Source of the DNA: Emydura subglobosa
Lineage: Eukaryota > Chordata > Testudines > Chelidae
Direction: 5' to 3'
Length of the DNA stretch: 64,000 nt
Assembly (NCBI GenBank): GCA_007922225.1
Contig: ML679995.1
Span: 2,743,928-2,807,927, forward strand
Of this stretch, positions 42,433 through 52,627 are shown piece by piece. The translations under genes were made by a program, and so were the position numbers. The stretch's first letter is position 1. The number at the start of each line of letters is the position of its first letter. A model generated the notes under the pieces. The model saw only the letters and a list, made by a program, of their open reading frames with translations. It ran no database searches and was not told where the DNA came from.

Positions 42433-43250
42433 AACATCGTTCATGCTTCTCCTCTCTCTCTAGACACTGTATCACCACCAGACCTCTTCATCAGCCCTAA
42501 CCATACATGGCTGTCTGACTGTACATGCCCTATCTATCCATTGATCATCACCATAGCTATCCAACTGGAGACACACACATTAATTAAAGTGCAGGAAGGC
42601 ATGTGGGAGACGTTTTACACACAGACTTTCTTAAAGGTTTAAAAAGTCCCTTTAATGAGGGGGAAAAAACACTTTTATTTTTAAATGACCAGTGCAAGAT
42701 TGCTCACCAGGCAGATTTTGCCCAAGATCTCATTAGAACCTAATGTCCCTTTGCTAAGCCCATCCGTGAGCAGCCTGATATCCGACAATGCTGAGATCTG
42801 AGCGTTAATTAACACAAAGCGGTACCGTTCTGCTCAGCACAGCAATCTGGAAGCTCAGCTGTTGATTGAGACGATTCATTTCTCACCAGGTAGAGAAAAT
42901 GAGACTTGGATTGGAACATAAAAGATTGTTTTAATTAAAGCATTTCTGAGCCTCCTGCTGCCGGTGGCCAGTTCGGACCGGAGGCGGCGCCCTGGGTTAT
43001 AAGCTGCAAGCTGATTTCCTTCGGGGTTGGAAGAAAAAATAAGAGTCACTTTAGTTTGGATGGATAAAACGGCCCGGGGTCATGAGCTGACTTGGAGAAA
43101 GTTCCTTCCATCCAGAGGATGCTTTGCAAAGTCCTGCATGTTTCAAACCGTACACAGGAGCCATATCACGCCTCCTGACCTGCCGCCACCTCTGGCATGC
43201 CGCAGCTGTTTAACAGCGCAGCGCAACGCTTCACGCAGGAATTGCCGGGC
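42433..43250. other. repeat-poor DNA with three TTAATTAA palindromes; candidate regulatory block
   Basis: TTAATTAA occurs at 42580-42587, 42805-42812 and 42931-42938, together with 'tgttgattgagacgattc' and 'aaagattgtt'. No transposon family is recognised. Only one more TTAATTAA was noticed in the whole window (14609). Function is inference. Confidence 0.4.
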
Positions 43251-43254
43251 TGAC

Positions 43255-44340
43255 TCAGACCTGGGGTCTTTCTAGTCTGGTACCCTGCCTCCAACAGTAG
43301 CCAGAGGATGGTGTAAGAACCCCGCAGTAGCAGAGGTGGGGTAATCTACCCCCCACGTTAGGTCTCAGCCTGGTCTCCAAGGGTACATCGATGCTACAGT
43401 AAAAAAAATGCGTGGCACTGCATTGCAGAGCCAGGGGTCTATGGACTCCGGCGTGAGGCTCAAAATAGCAGTGTAGACATTTAGGTTCAGGCTGGAGATT
43501 GGGTTTGGGACCCAGCCCCCTCATGGGGTTTCAGAGTCCAGACCACAGCGTGAGGCTGAATTTTTTAGTCTTGTGAGCCCAAGTATCCGACTCGGGCCAG
43601 CTGCAGCTGTGCCACTGGTCTATTGCAGTGTAGACATAAGCCGATTTCGGACTACTCGGGTAAGTCCTGAAGCGGGAGGCTGAATATCCCTTCCAAAATT
43701 GTTGTTGTGCGTAGCTATGACTCCGGATGGTCTTGTTAGCCATACAAAGGTCCAATCCCGTTTTTAATCTTCTTAAGTTCTGGGTCTCCTCAGCTTGCTG
43801 TGGCAGTGAGTTCCACAGTCCAATCAGACGTTGTGTCAAACAGCATTTCCTCTTATCGGTGTTCAGTGTCTCACCTCTTAAGTTCACTGAAGTCCGCTTG
43901 TTCTTGGGTTATGGGACAGGAAGAACAGACTCTCCCTAGCTACAGAACCAGTCAGTATTTTATAGATGTTCACCGGGTCCCCTGTTATTCCTCTTCTCTC
44001 TCAGGCAGCAATCCCAATCTTTTCAGTCTCTCTCCGCAGGGGAGTTTTCCCAGAGCGCTGCTCATTCTAGTCACCCTTCTCTGACCCCCACCCCGCTCCC
44101 AGTTCTGCAATGTCGGTGTGGAGATGGGGTGTCGGCTGATGCACACAGAGATGGGCCCACAGCACTAGCGTGTATAATGGCATTAGAATATTCTCCAGCC
44201 TATTCCGTATGCCCCTTGTTAGCTTTTCTGCCCGCAGCTGCGCATCGAGCAGAGGCTGCAGGATTTCCGTGAAGTCCTGAGCAGGTCCCTTCTTGAGCTG
44301 ATGCGGTTAATTTAGAGCCCTAGTACAGCCAGACAAGAAA
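43255..44340 (-). mobile_element. CR1-clade LINE, antisense, split by a MITE
   Basis: Two pieces, 43255-43365 and about 43650-44340, follow one consensus order in antisense: 'gtaccctgcctccaacagta', 'taagtcctgaagcgggaggc', 'ggcagtgagttccacagtcc', 'ctgacccccaccccgctccc' and 'gttaatttagagcccta'. On the minus strand 43887-43531 reads 'VNLRGETLNTDKRKCCLTQ' and 'RLIGLWNSLPQQAEE', the CR1 C-terminal block 'LR.E...T.KRK.F.TQRVV..WNSLP'. The reading frame is interrupted elsewhere. Confidence 0.85.
43375..43640. mobile_element. foldback MITE inserted in the CR1
   Basis: The left end is 'gggtacatcgatgctacagt' and the right end 'attgcagtgtagacataagc', imperfect inverted repeats of the 'gggtatgtctacactgcaat' type. 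Inside, 'cagtgtagacatttaggttc' and 'gagcccaagtatccgactcg' fit the family. It sits between CR1 segments that are neighbours in the consensus. Confidence 0.75.
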
Positions 44341-44439
44341 GCGAAGAACGGTCCCTTAGCTCACCAAACCTGGGCCGGGGCATGTCTGACATACCCTGCT
44401 CTCGGCCCTGTGCTGCTGTTTCTACATCTACCATGATTT

Positions 44440-44735
44440 TGAAAACAAAGGGGGCGGGGCGGTATCCATGCAGCTATACCGGCAAACCCTTCTAGTGCAG
44501 ACACAGCTCACACGGCTGTCCCAAAAGCACTTCTGCCGGTTTAGCTGACCCCAGTTCCTTCAACGAAATAAGCTGCACTGGCAAAAAATATTTTCCCGCG
44601 CTATAACTGTATTTCCACGAGGGTTTTGGATTCTAGGGCACATGTTCTTAGGAGAGTATAAAAATGTCATAAGAAAGCAGCATACCCCTTGCTGACATCA
44701 CGAGACTGGCAAAAGTTTCTAGTGTAGATCTGGCT
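44440..44735. mobile_element. MITE, 'ctataccggcaaa' type
   Basis: 'gcagctataccggcaaaccc' followed by 'ttctagtgcagacacagctc' on the left, and 'ggcaaaagtttctagtgtag' + 'atctggcttgagac' on the right, are imperfect mirrored ends. 'gcacttctgccggtttagct' is internal. Looks like a reptile MITE with tgtaga ends. Confidence 0.6.
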
Positions 44736-44771
44736 TGAGACTCAGACACTATGGTGACAGAGCGATTTAAG

Positions 44772-45581
44772 TGTCACAGTTCAGGGCAACTGCACCTATT
44801 TTCCCCCACTAGGATCCAGCAAGGGCACCCACTTTCAGCTTCCAGCTCCCCTGGCGGTCTCCTTCTGATCAGGGTATTTCCAGGCTGCACAGCCCATATC
44901 TATGCCCCAGCAAGACAGACTGTCGACACAGGCCTGCGTGCTTTCTCTTCGGAGACAGCAACTGGTGAAATTGCCCACAGCTTTACGTCACCGCACATTT
45001 CTTTCTAAGTAAGCACATTTATTCCTGAGGTAAAAGCCTTACAAAGACAATACAACAACACCAATAAAGAACCGACACGGATGCTAATGAGCTTACCAGA
45101 GATCACCCCAGCTCCAACATGAGCTCTGGCAAGCGCGCAGTCCTTCAGAACCCCACACAGGCGTTTTCCTGGGGTTTCAGGTCCAAGACGTCCTGTGCTC
45201 AAAACAAGCTCACCCATGAAATGTTGAGTCTATCCTGTATACGCTTCAGGGGTCTTTGATCTGGAGTTTCCCTGAGCAGGTAATCCATTGACAAGGGGTT
45301 TTTCTCAAGGTGCAGCAGCAAAAGGATGGATTCAGTCACTTGCATTTCCCTCACCCCAAGTGTTCCCTAAGAAACCTACTTCACACAGATTATTCCAAAC
45401 AGTTCTTTGAAGTTCCTAACGTTTCCCCAAGGTCTACGTTACTTATGTCTCCTATACAAGTTACCCGCAATCCTACAACACTACATAAACAACCACATTT
45501 TAATACAATGCACCCCAAAGGTATTAAACGTAATTCTGTACGGTTTATCTAGAATATTGCGGGAAATTGCCACCTGTCACA
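44772..45581 (-). mobile_element. LTR, antisense, about 810 bp
   Basis: On the minus strand it starts TGTGACAGGTGGCAATTTCC and ends 'gccctgaactgtgaca', so both outer edges show TGTGACAG/CTGTGACA. AATAAA lies at 45023-45018, preceding a 'tgtgcttacttagaaag' stretch, as in a retroviral R/U5. The flanks ttaag (left) and agaag (right) agree at three of five positions, a possible worn duplication. No internal genes adjoin it. Confidence 0.65.
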
Positions 45582-45884
45582 AGAAGCACCTAGACAGACA
45601 GACACCACATGACTCCTGGTGGGGGAGAGGAAAGCTTCAACAGGCATCAGTTCATCTAATTGGAAAGGGATTGAAGTCTAGTGGTTACAGCTGGGACCAA
45701 GCGCCTGTACAAACACTGAGTATTTTCTGCTGTCATTGGCCAATTTAGGAGATACGTTGCCAGCTCCCACCAATGAACATGCAAAGGAGAAAGAAATTCA
45801 ATCGTCTCCTCCCTGGGACGGGATTAGGGGGTAGCTGGTGTTGGTTTGTCAAGTTCGACCATTTTTGTAGCACCATCAGTTTTT

Positions 45885-46840
45885 CATTGTTATGAGAGAT
45901 TCAAAGCAGGCACAGTCAAGGAACCATGATATGATTGGAATAACCGAGACTTGGTGGGATAACTCACATGACTGGTGCACTGTCAAGGATGGGTATAAAC
46001 TGTTCAGGAAGGACAGGCAGGGGAGAAAAGGTGGAGGAGGAGTTGCCCTGTATGTAAGAGAGCACTATGACTGCTCTGAGCTCCGGTATGAAACTGGAGG
46101 AAAGTCTGTTGCGCGTCTCTGGGTTAAGTTTAGAGGTGAGAGCAACCAGGGTGATGTCGTGGTGGGCGTCTGCTATAGACACCAGAGCAGGAGGAGGAGG
46201 TAGACGAGGCTTTCTTCAGACAACTAACGGAAGTTTCCAGATCACAGGCACTGGTTCTCATGGGGCACTTCAATCACCCCGACATCTGCTGGGAGAGCAA
46301 GACAGCAGAGCACAGACAATCCAGGAAGCTTTTGGAGAGTGTTGGGGACAACATCCCGGTGTATGTGCTGGAGCAACCATCTAGGGGCCGTGCTTCTCTT
46401 ATCCTGCTGCTCACAAAGAGGGAGGAATTGGTAGGGGAAGTAGAAGTGGGTGGTAACCTGGGCAGCAGTGACCATGAGATGGTCGAGTTCAGGATCCTGA
46501 CAAAAGGAAGGGAGGAGAACAGCAGGATACGGACCCTGGACTTCAGAAAAGCAGACTGACTCCTCCAGGGAGCTGATGGGCAGGATCCCCTGGGAGGCTA
46601 ATACGAGGGGGAAAGGAGTCCAGGAGAGCTGCCTGCATTTTAAAGTAACCTTATTGAGGGCACAGGAACAAACCATCCCGATGTGCAGAAAGAACAGCAA
46701 ATATGGCAGGAGACCTGCTTGGCTTAACAGAGATATTTTTGGTGAGCTTTAACACTAAAAGGAAGCTGACAAGAAGTGGAAGCTTGGACAGATGCCTAGG
46801 GAGGAGTATAAAAATACTGCTCGAGCGTTCAGGAGTGAAA
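45885..46840 (+). pseudogene. CR1 ORF2 remnant: endonuclease domain and linker, sense
   Basis: Endonuclease blocks in order: 'MIGITETWWDNSHDW' (catalytic Glu), 'KGGGGVALYVREHYD', 'GDVVVGVCYR', then in the next frame 'LMGHFNHPDICWE' and 'LGSSDHEMVEFRIL'. The G-D-F-N block reads G-H-F-N, so the catalytic Asp is replaced by His, while the S-D-H block is intact. A stop after 'RRRR' and a frame change separate the two halves. The linker extends to 'YKNTARAFRSE' at about 46835, where an opposite CR1 tail begins. RT is not present. Inactive. Confidence 0.88.
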
Positions 46841-47129
46841 TCATAGAATCATAGAAGATTAGTGTTGGAAGGGACGTCAGGAGGTATCTAGTCCAACCCC
46901 CTGCTCAAAGCAGGACCAACCCCAACTAAATCATCCCAGCCAGGGCTATGTCAAGCCGGGCCTAAAAACCTCTAAGGATGGAGATTCCCCCACCTCCCTA
47001 GGTAACCCATNNNNNNNNNNNNNNNNNNNNNNNNNNNNNNNNNNNNNNNNNNNNNNNNNNNNNNNNNNNNNNNNNNNNNNNNNNNNNNNNNNNNNNNNNN
47101 NNNNNNNNNNTTGCCCTCCCCTGGACTCC
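46841..47129 (-). mobile_element. CR1 LINE 3' end, antisense, containing the assembly gap
   Basis: Starts 'atcatagaatcatagaagat' and 'gttggaagggacgtcagg', proceeds to 'ctccctaggtaacccat', then N. After the gap 'ttgccctcccctggactc' is the normal continuation of this CR1 type, after which similarity ends. It lies directly against the sense CR1 ORF2 to its left. Confidence 0.9.
47011..47110. other. assembly gap, 100 N
   Basis: Exactly 100 N, a common placeholder length for a gap of unknown size. In the copy at 15952-16405 the same two flanks are about 266 bp apart, so roughly that much CR1 is probably missing. Confidence 0.97.
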
Positions 47130-47800
47130 CGCCCCCCCTGCCATCGCCTACTTTGGATGATAAAAAGTAACTGAGTCAGACCGAGACAAGAAGCCACCAG
47201 GGCCGTTCCCAGCACAAGCGTCAGCCTGCTCGCTGTCTGCGGTTTTGCCTTTGGCCATAGCAGCGAACCTCAACCGTGGATGCAATTTTCTAATTAATCA
47301 GCGGCTAGGAACAGCAGCCTGTGAGACGGCAATTTCCGGCCCCCAGAGCCGCCTTTGGCTGGTGACATGGTTTGAGAGAGTCAGTGCCGGAGTGGGCCGC
47401 GGTAGAGACATGCAGAACAGTGCTGCCAAGATGTTGGGTTTTCTGAACATCTGGCCTGACTTCCACGAGTCACGAGCCAGCTCGAGCACAGCTTCCATTC
47501 TCCTGTGCTGGAGGAGACGGAGAGAACAGAAGCAGAGCGTTGTTCAGTGGCTTATCCATCCCCACAGAGGATAGGAGCCTAGTACAACCCCCCACTGGAG
47601 GAGTCACGCCCCGGTGAGGGCTCCCGATGGCAGACATTATACAGTTTTTCATCGTTAGTAAGATTTGCCCGTTCAAATCAGTGGTGGGGTGGGGTGTTTC
47701 CATTGCCTTTGGATCAGACCTGGGGTGGGAACAGGGAAATATCTCAGCAACACACATCTCAGGTTAAGGGAAGGGAGAAGGTGAAAGGTTAGATGATCAG
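47130..47800. other. unassigned DNA
   Basis: No element or exon recognised. Confidence 0.35.
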
Positions 47801-47802
47801 CT

Positions 47803-48080
47803 GCTGCATTCAACATGAAGGAGGCAATGTGGTCTCACGCACAGGCCGGTAGCCTGGGACACAGGAGACCTGCGTCCTTGTTCCCTGCTCTGCATTCGGC
47901 AAGTCACGTCAACTCTCTGAGCCTCTCTGCCCCACCTCTGTCCTTTGTCTGTCTCATCTCTTTGGACTGTGGAAGCTTCAGGGCAGGCACGCTCTCTCGC
48001 TATGTATTCGTACAGCACCTGGCGCAACAGGGCTGCTGGCCGCTCCCACAGCAGAGGTTGCACTTACGATGCAGCAGCTG
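47803..48080 (+). repeat. MIR-like SINE with long 3' tail, sense
   Basis: 'gacctgcgtccttgttccct' and 'ggcaagtcacgtcaactctc' are core. 'tctgtctcatctctttggac', 'cagggcaggcacgctctctc', 'gtacagcacctggcgcaaca' are tail. Same composite as at 38655 and, reversed, 39988. Confidence 0.85.
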
Positions 48081-48468
48081 AAATGCCCAACAAGGTCAGG
48101 TAATAGTCTCAGCCCTAGAGGAGTTCTTGCACTGACATCCACAATCCTGCTTTGGGCTCTCAGACACCCTGACAACGGCCAGGAGACAAAAATTCAGACA
48201 GACACCGCGGCTAGATCTAAATAAATAGAGCCCAGGCGGCTTATCACCACAGGCACTTTACACCACGGGAAGAAACACCCTTTTATAACAGCAGCTTACG
48301 ATGAGGCAAAGTTGCCCGGAGTTTATATGAGTCAGTGACCTTGTGATATCCCCAGCAAATGCAGCATCCTCTGGGGCTCCAAAGCGGACGTGGAACAAGG
48401 GATCGTCATGAGAACCGAGCCGTACGGAAAAAGCCAAACCATCAAAAATGCCTGTCCCCAAGTCACTC
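48081..48468. other. unassigned DNA
   Basis: No feature recognised. Confidence 0.35.
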
Positions 48469-48570
48469 ATGTTTAAAGGCCGGAGGGGACCATTACATCA
48501 TCTCATCTGCCCTCCTGCATAGCACAGGCTATTAAGTTTCACCCAAACAGTTTAAAATGTTCACAGTCAC
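48469..48570 (-). mobile_element. CR1 LINE 3' terminus, antisense, about 100 bp
   Basis: 'tttaaaggccggaggggacc' followed by 'attacatcatctcatctgcc' and 'ctcctgcatagcacaggcta' is the CR1 tail of the 4095/11522 type. Confidence 0.8.
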
Positions 48571-49615
48571 TATGACTCAGATGTGATGATAAAAAAAACC
48601 CAAAACGCCCAGAAATGCATCTTAATCACCTGTGACCAATGCAGGGCCAGCCTCACTTTGCTGTTATTGCAACATACGTTGATGGCAGCAATCCTGTCTC
48701 CCTAGATAACGACCGGGAAGCCCAAACATCACAACTACAGGCACCCAAACATGTACGATTGCCTCTGCTAAGCTGGGCCTTATCATACTGCATGGAGGTG
48801 AGCGTGTGCTGGCTTGGAATTTAAATCTGCTCTGTAGCCCTTCTGGGGCCAGGCCGATGCAGAGAGAAAGAAGAAAGATTTACTTCTCTTAGACAGGGCT
48901 CAGGGCTCCTGGTATTTCATGATGTGTTTGGCATTGCACCAAGACCTGATTGTCGGCATTTCATCTCGTCTCATTCCATCTTCTAATCCTGTGACTGTCA
49001 GTGCTAACATTTCCGGATTGCTCCTTATCAGCGAAAGAGCCCTGAGCATCTACCACAGAGGAGCAGAATGCAAAGGTCCAGACACGGCTCTCAACGGCCC
49101 CTCGTCTGAATCCTGACATTTTCTCCGCGCCTCATGAATCCGGAGCCCTCCCTTGGCTTCTGTCATTGAAAGCGGCTTACGTCAAGAAGAGCAAGAGGAG
49201 GCGCTGAGGCTAAGGATTGGCTTGTTCACGCAAGGGGCAGGAACGCCACGGCAGCTGAAGGCTGCGGCTGGAATAATTTTTCGTTGCTCTCATTCTGGCT
49301 CTTGGTTGCAAATTCCAACCCACCAGCAGGTCGTGGCACGTGGAGGGGGACTCAAGCCTTCAGTGAGATATCGTACAGCCCCACCACAAGGATGCAACTT
49401 GATCAAGCCCTGCCTGCCGTTTGTTTGCCTATCCGCATCGCCGACACAGCACCGCCTTCCCACCATTGCTCGAGCCCGGGTGTAAAATCACTGCCTGGAC
49501 GTCTAGCACCGACAGTCCCCCTGGGCTGCGACACCTCTGTTGCCTATCCCTGCTCAGAGCAGGTCTGCGGGACGTGGCGGTGCAAACACCGCCGGTCGCC
49601 TTGTCTGCGTCATCG
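48571..49615. other. unassigned DNA
   Basis: About 1 kb without a recognised repeat or domain. Confidence 0.35.
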
Positions 49616-49619
49616 CTGC

Positions 49620-50215
49620 AGACAGTGGAGCAGCTGCACTGCGGCGTTTTAGATTAACAAATCTAAACAAGGCCATCGTCTCTTGCATGAAGGCTGCCCC
49701 TCGGCTTATGGATGCAAAACCGCCTTTGTGCTGAGACCAAGTTCCGGGTCTATTAAACCTGTGTATTGCTGTATGGGGCAGAAACCTGGACCCTCTTACA
49801 GACAGATGTGGAGCATCTTGAACCATTCCACATGAGCTGTCAGCACCAAATCCTGAGAAGAAAGTGGTTTGACCTTGTGCCAAATGCCCCAGTCTTGCAA
49901 AGATCTGGCTTCCCTTCAATCGCTCCTTATATTCAAAAGTGGCGTTGCACGCTCTTCTGCCGTGTCGCCAAGGTGCACAAAACCAGCCCAGCACACTGTG
50001 CTCGCAAACTCTCCATCGGCGTGTGATGGGGTGCACAGCCTCTCCCCTGCCTGGCGTCGCCTGTGGGCCCAACCCAGAGATTTGTGTCTTCACAGGATTG
50101 AGCCGGACCTGGGAACGTCACGACATGACACCTGGCACAACACCATCAATCGTGGTCCCTCTGGCTGGAGCAACGGGCCTTTGTTGACGGTGCATGTTTG
50201 ATGAAGACCATCAGG
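49620..50215 (+). mobile_element. non-LTR retrotransposon, C-terminal part of reverse-transcriptase ORF
   Basis: In one frame (49766-50026): 'MLYGAETWTLLQTDVEHLE', 'PFHMSCQHQILRRKWFDLV' and 'GFPSIAPYIQKWRCTLFCRV'. This is the well-known 'LLYG.E.W.L...D...L..FHM.CQR.IL.I.W.D.V' block downstream of RT in several LINE families, with 'LFGHV' next. The clade is not certain (RTE-like or related). It differs from the fragment at 10347. Sequence upstream is too worn to place the RT core. Confidence 0.75.
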
Positions 50216-50735
50216 CCTCAGATTGGATGTATTACCGTTTCCACACCCCTCTCACAGATTTCTCTCTCTTTCTCTCTCTCTCTCCACTGGCCCCCTTTAA
50301 GTTCTTTCCCCTGACTTTTGTAAAGGGACACTATAAAACACAAGCAATAGCTTGTCTTTAAACCCCAGAGCTGTCCCACTTCTGGAGATTTTCATAAACT
50401 GATTTAAATTGACAAAGATAGCAGCTGATCTGGCTTGCACAACCAAGATGCAAAGGCTAAGAGATCACACCTCTGCAGCTCATGGTGGATGGGGAGAGGG
50501 AAATGTTTTGTAGACCCATCAGTACCTCTGCTGCAGAGGTCACGTGAGTTCAGTGTGGCTAGCTAAGCCAGGTCAAAGCATGAAAAACAACCCGGAAGGG
50601 CTGTGAAAATTCAGAGACTAGTTTGCTCGCAGGATGGGCTGCTCTGCTCCCCTTTTCCCTACCCTCCGCCTCGTGCCTTGCAACGAAAAGCAAATCTCAT
50701 CTATCAGTCTGGTATTTATAAGGCGCCTGACTTCT
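50216..50735. other. unassigned DNA with CT-rich patch
   Basis: A (TC)n-like patch lies at about 50261-50284 ('tttctctctctctctcc' type). No other feature. Confidence 0.45.
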
Positions 50736-50960
50736 TGGCTTCCGAACTGGGCTGATTGAAGATTTTTCCATTGAAACTGGTTTTCAACGGAAAATTGGTT
50801 TTCTAACAAATCATTTCTTGTCCACAGAAAGTATCTGCTTTCCAATGGTAATTTTGACTCTTTGTCCAATAAACAAAACCCACAAAACTGTCGACCAGAA
50901 GTTTTCAGTTTTTCAATAAAAACTCAAAATTTTCCATGGAAAAAAACAAAACCCAGATTC
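50736..50960. repeat. AT-rich interspersed repeat fragment
   Basis: 'gaagatttttccattgaaac' to 'aattttccatggaaaaaaac', with 'tcgaccagaagttttcag', is the same style as the 34.2-kb repeat, in which ttttcc/ggaaaa arms alternate. Confidence 0.6.
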
Positions 50961-51139
50961 CGAGCATCACACGCTGAGCCGCACGCAAGCTGCCCAGTGC
51001 TTTCCGTGGTCACAGCAAAGCAGCACCCACCGGCTAGTGTCCAGACTATAGGCCGCTTCCTGCAACCCTGCCCAGGGTTCATCGCTCAGTCTCTTTGCCC
51101 CCACGAGCAGCTGCCTCTTCTTGCAGAAGTAGATGCGCA

Positions 51140-51310
51140 GATAAGGCAGGTGTAGACATTCAGGCTTGGGCTGGAGCCTGGGCAGTGAGACGCCACGAGG
51201 GTGGGGGTCTCAGAGCCAGGGCTTCAGCCTGAGAATCTACACTACAATTTTTGGCCCCGCAGCCCAAGCCCCAAAAGCCCGAGTCAGCTGATCTGGGCTC
51301 GGAGAGTGAG
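51140..51310. mobile_element. MITE fragment of the 'gtgtagacat' type
   Basis: 'caggtgtagacattcaggct' + 'tgggctggagcctgggcag' and 'cagcctgagaatctacacta' + 'caatttttggcccc' mirror each other. 'cccgagtcagctgatctggg' follows. Same family as the insert at 43375-43640. Confidence 0.7.
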
Positions 51311-51381
51311 TGCTGCTGGTTTGTCATCACAGTGTATCATACCCCCAGGGGCAGGCTGAGTGGGGGGGCATGGCGTGACAT

Positions 51382-51482
51382 CAGAACTGCCAGACTGGGT
51401 CAGACCAAGGGTCCAGCTAGCCCCGTGTCCTCTCTGCCGACAGCGGCCAAGGCTTCTCTCAGGCTCCCTTTGCAGGGGATGA
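51382..51482 (-). mobile_element. short CR1-type tail fragment, antisense
   Basis: 'gactgggtcagaccaagggt' followed by 'tctctgccgacagcggccaa' matches the antisense tail of the CR1 at 27837-28785. Confidence 0.7.
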
Positions 51483-52060
51483 TCCCTTTCCCTGCCTGCT
51501 CTGTATCCACCACAAAAGCTCCTTACAGCTGGGGCTGCTTCTCTGTTTGCATCTGGCCCATATCGTGCTCCCTAAACCAACTACTGACCACAGAATAAAC
51601 AGTGAAGACTAGGTGCAGATCTCTACGTGCCAAACACCAAGCCAGGCAAAGTCTCCTGGGGCTGAGGGCATGGTTCATCTCAGGGACTTGCTTTGGAACA
51701 TGCTTTTTTTCTTTTTTTTTCTGAAGGGTTTTTGTTTTTGTTTTTTGAAGTCTTTTTCTGAAGTTTTTGAGGCTTCAAAGGAAGAACAGCCAAGAAGCTG
51801 TTGCTGGAAACAGGGCGCTTTGGTTTGCTGGCGAGAGAATAAACTGTTTGAGCTCCTGTCTGAGTGAGAAATTCACTACGGTGAGAAAAGACCTCACTAA
51901 ACACACCTGGAGTACGGAGAGGGGTTCTGGCTGGTCACAAGGGTTATGAAATAAGTTTATTTGATCAGTGGCTTCGTTAGCAACCATTGGGGAGCCTGAT
52001 CCTAGCTGTGCGCCACGTTTATATGGTATGTTACTACCACAGCTCATGAAGCACTGTGTC
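51483..52060. other. unassigned DNA with T-rich patch
   Basis: T-rich at 51703-51770. No element is identified. Confidence 0.35.
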
Positions 52061-52064
52061 GAAG

Positions 52065-52175
52065 GAGAGGTTAGTACCACGATACCCTTTTTGCAGATGG
52101 GTAAATTGAGGCACAGAGCGGGGAAGTGACTACTCGAGACCATACAGCAAATCAACTGCAGAGAAGGGAAGGAAG
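52065..52175 (-). repeat. MIR-like core SINE, antisense
   Basis: 'cctttttgcagatgggtaaa' + 'ttgaggcacagagcgggga' followed by 'tactcgagaccatacagcaa'. Confidence 0.8.
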
Positions 52176-52627
52176 GCACCGTGCCAAGCCGCGAGAGAGG
52201 ACACAGTGGTTAAAATACCAGTGGCTGGTCCACCCTAGTTCTCTCACTTTTGGTACCACGGGGAGGAGACTACAGAGCAACAGTGAGACATTCTTAACCA
52301 ATTTGGTGTATGGAACAAATTCACCTACAGATTGCGCTCCTAGCACTGGTGTTCCAGCCTCACTTGTGACCGAGATGATGGCTGTTACGTGGACACAGCC
52401 TATGGGGACAAGTAGGGAGGAAGGATGGTCTAGAGGCTAAAGCATTGGCCTGGGACTTGTGTGTGTGTGAGCCCTTGATGCCCAGTGGGACGCTGCCTCT
52501 CATCAGACCCAACCAGCTCATTACACCCAACGCGCTGTGGTCACGGTATTTATCCAACAGGTACTGGGTGAGGGATCACATGAAAGTTAATCGCACACTG
52601 GTGATTAATATCGTTGCAAAATGCAGG
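52176..52627. other. unassigned DNA
   Basis: No feature recognised. Confidence 0.35.

Noticed and set aside
49421..49657. Possible exon in the 78- to 122-codon ORFs around 49.3-49.7 kb
   Set aside because: Competing frames, no domain, and position just before a LINE reverse-transcriptase tail make chance or worn LINE sequence more likely.
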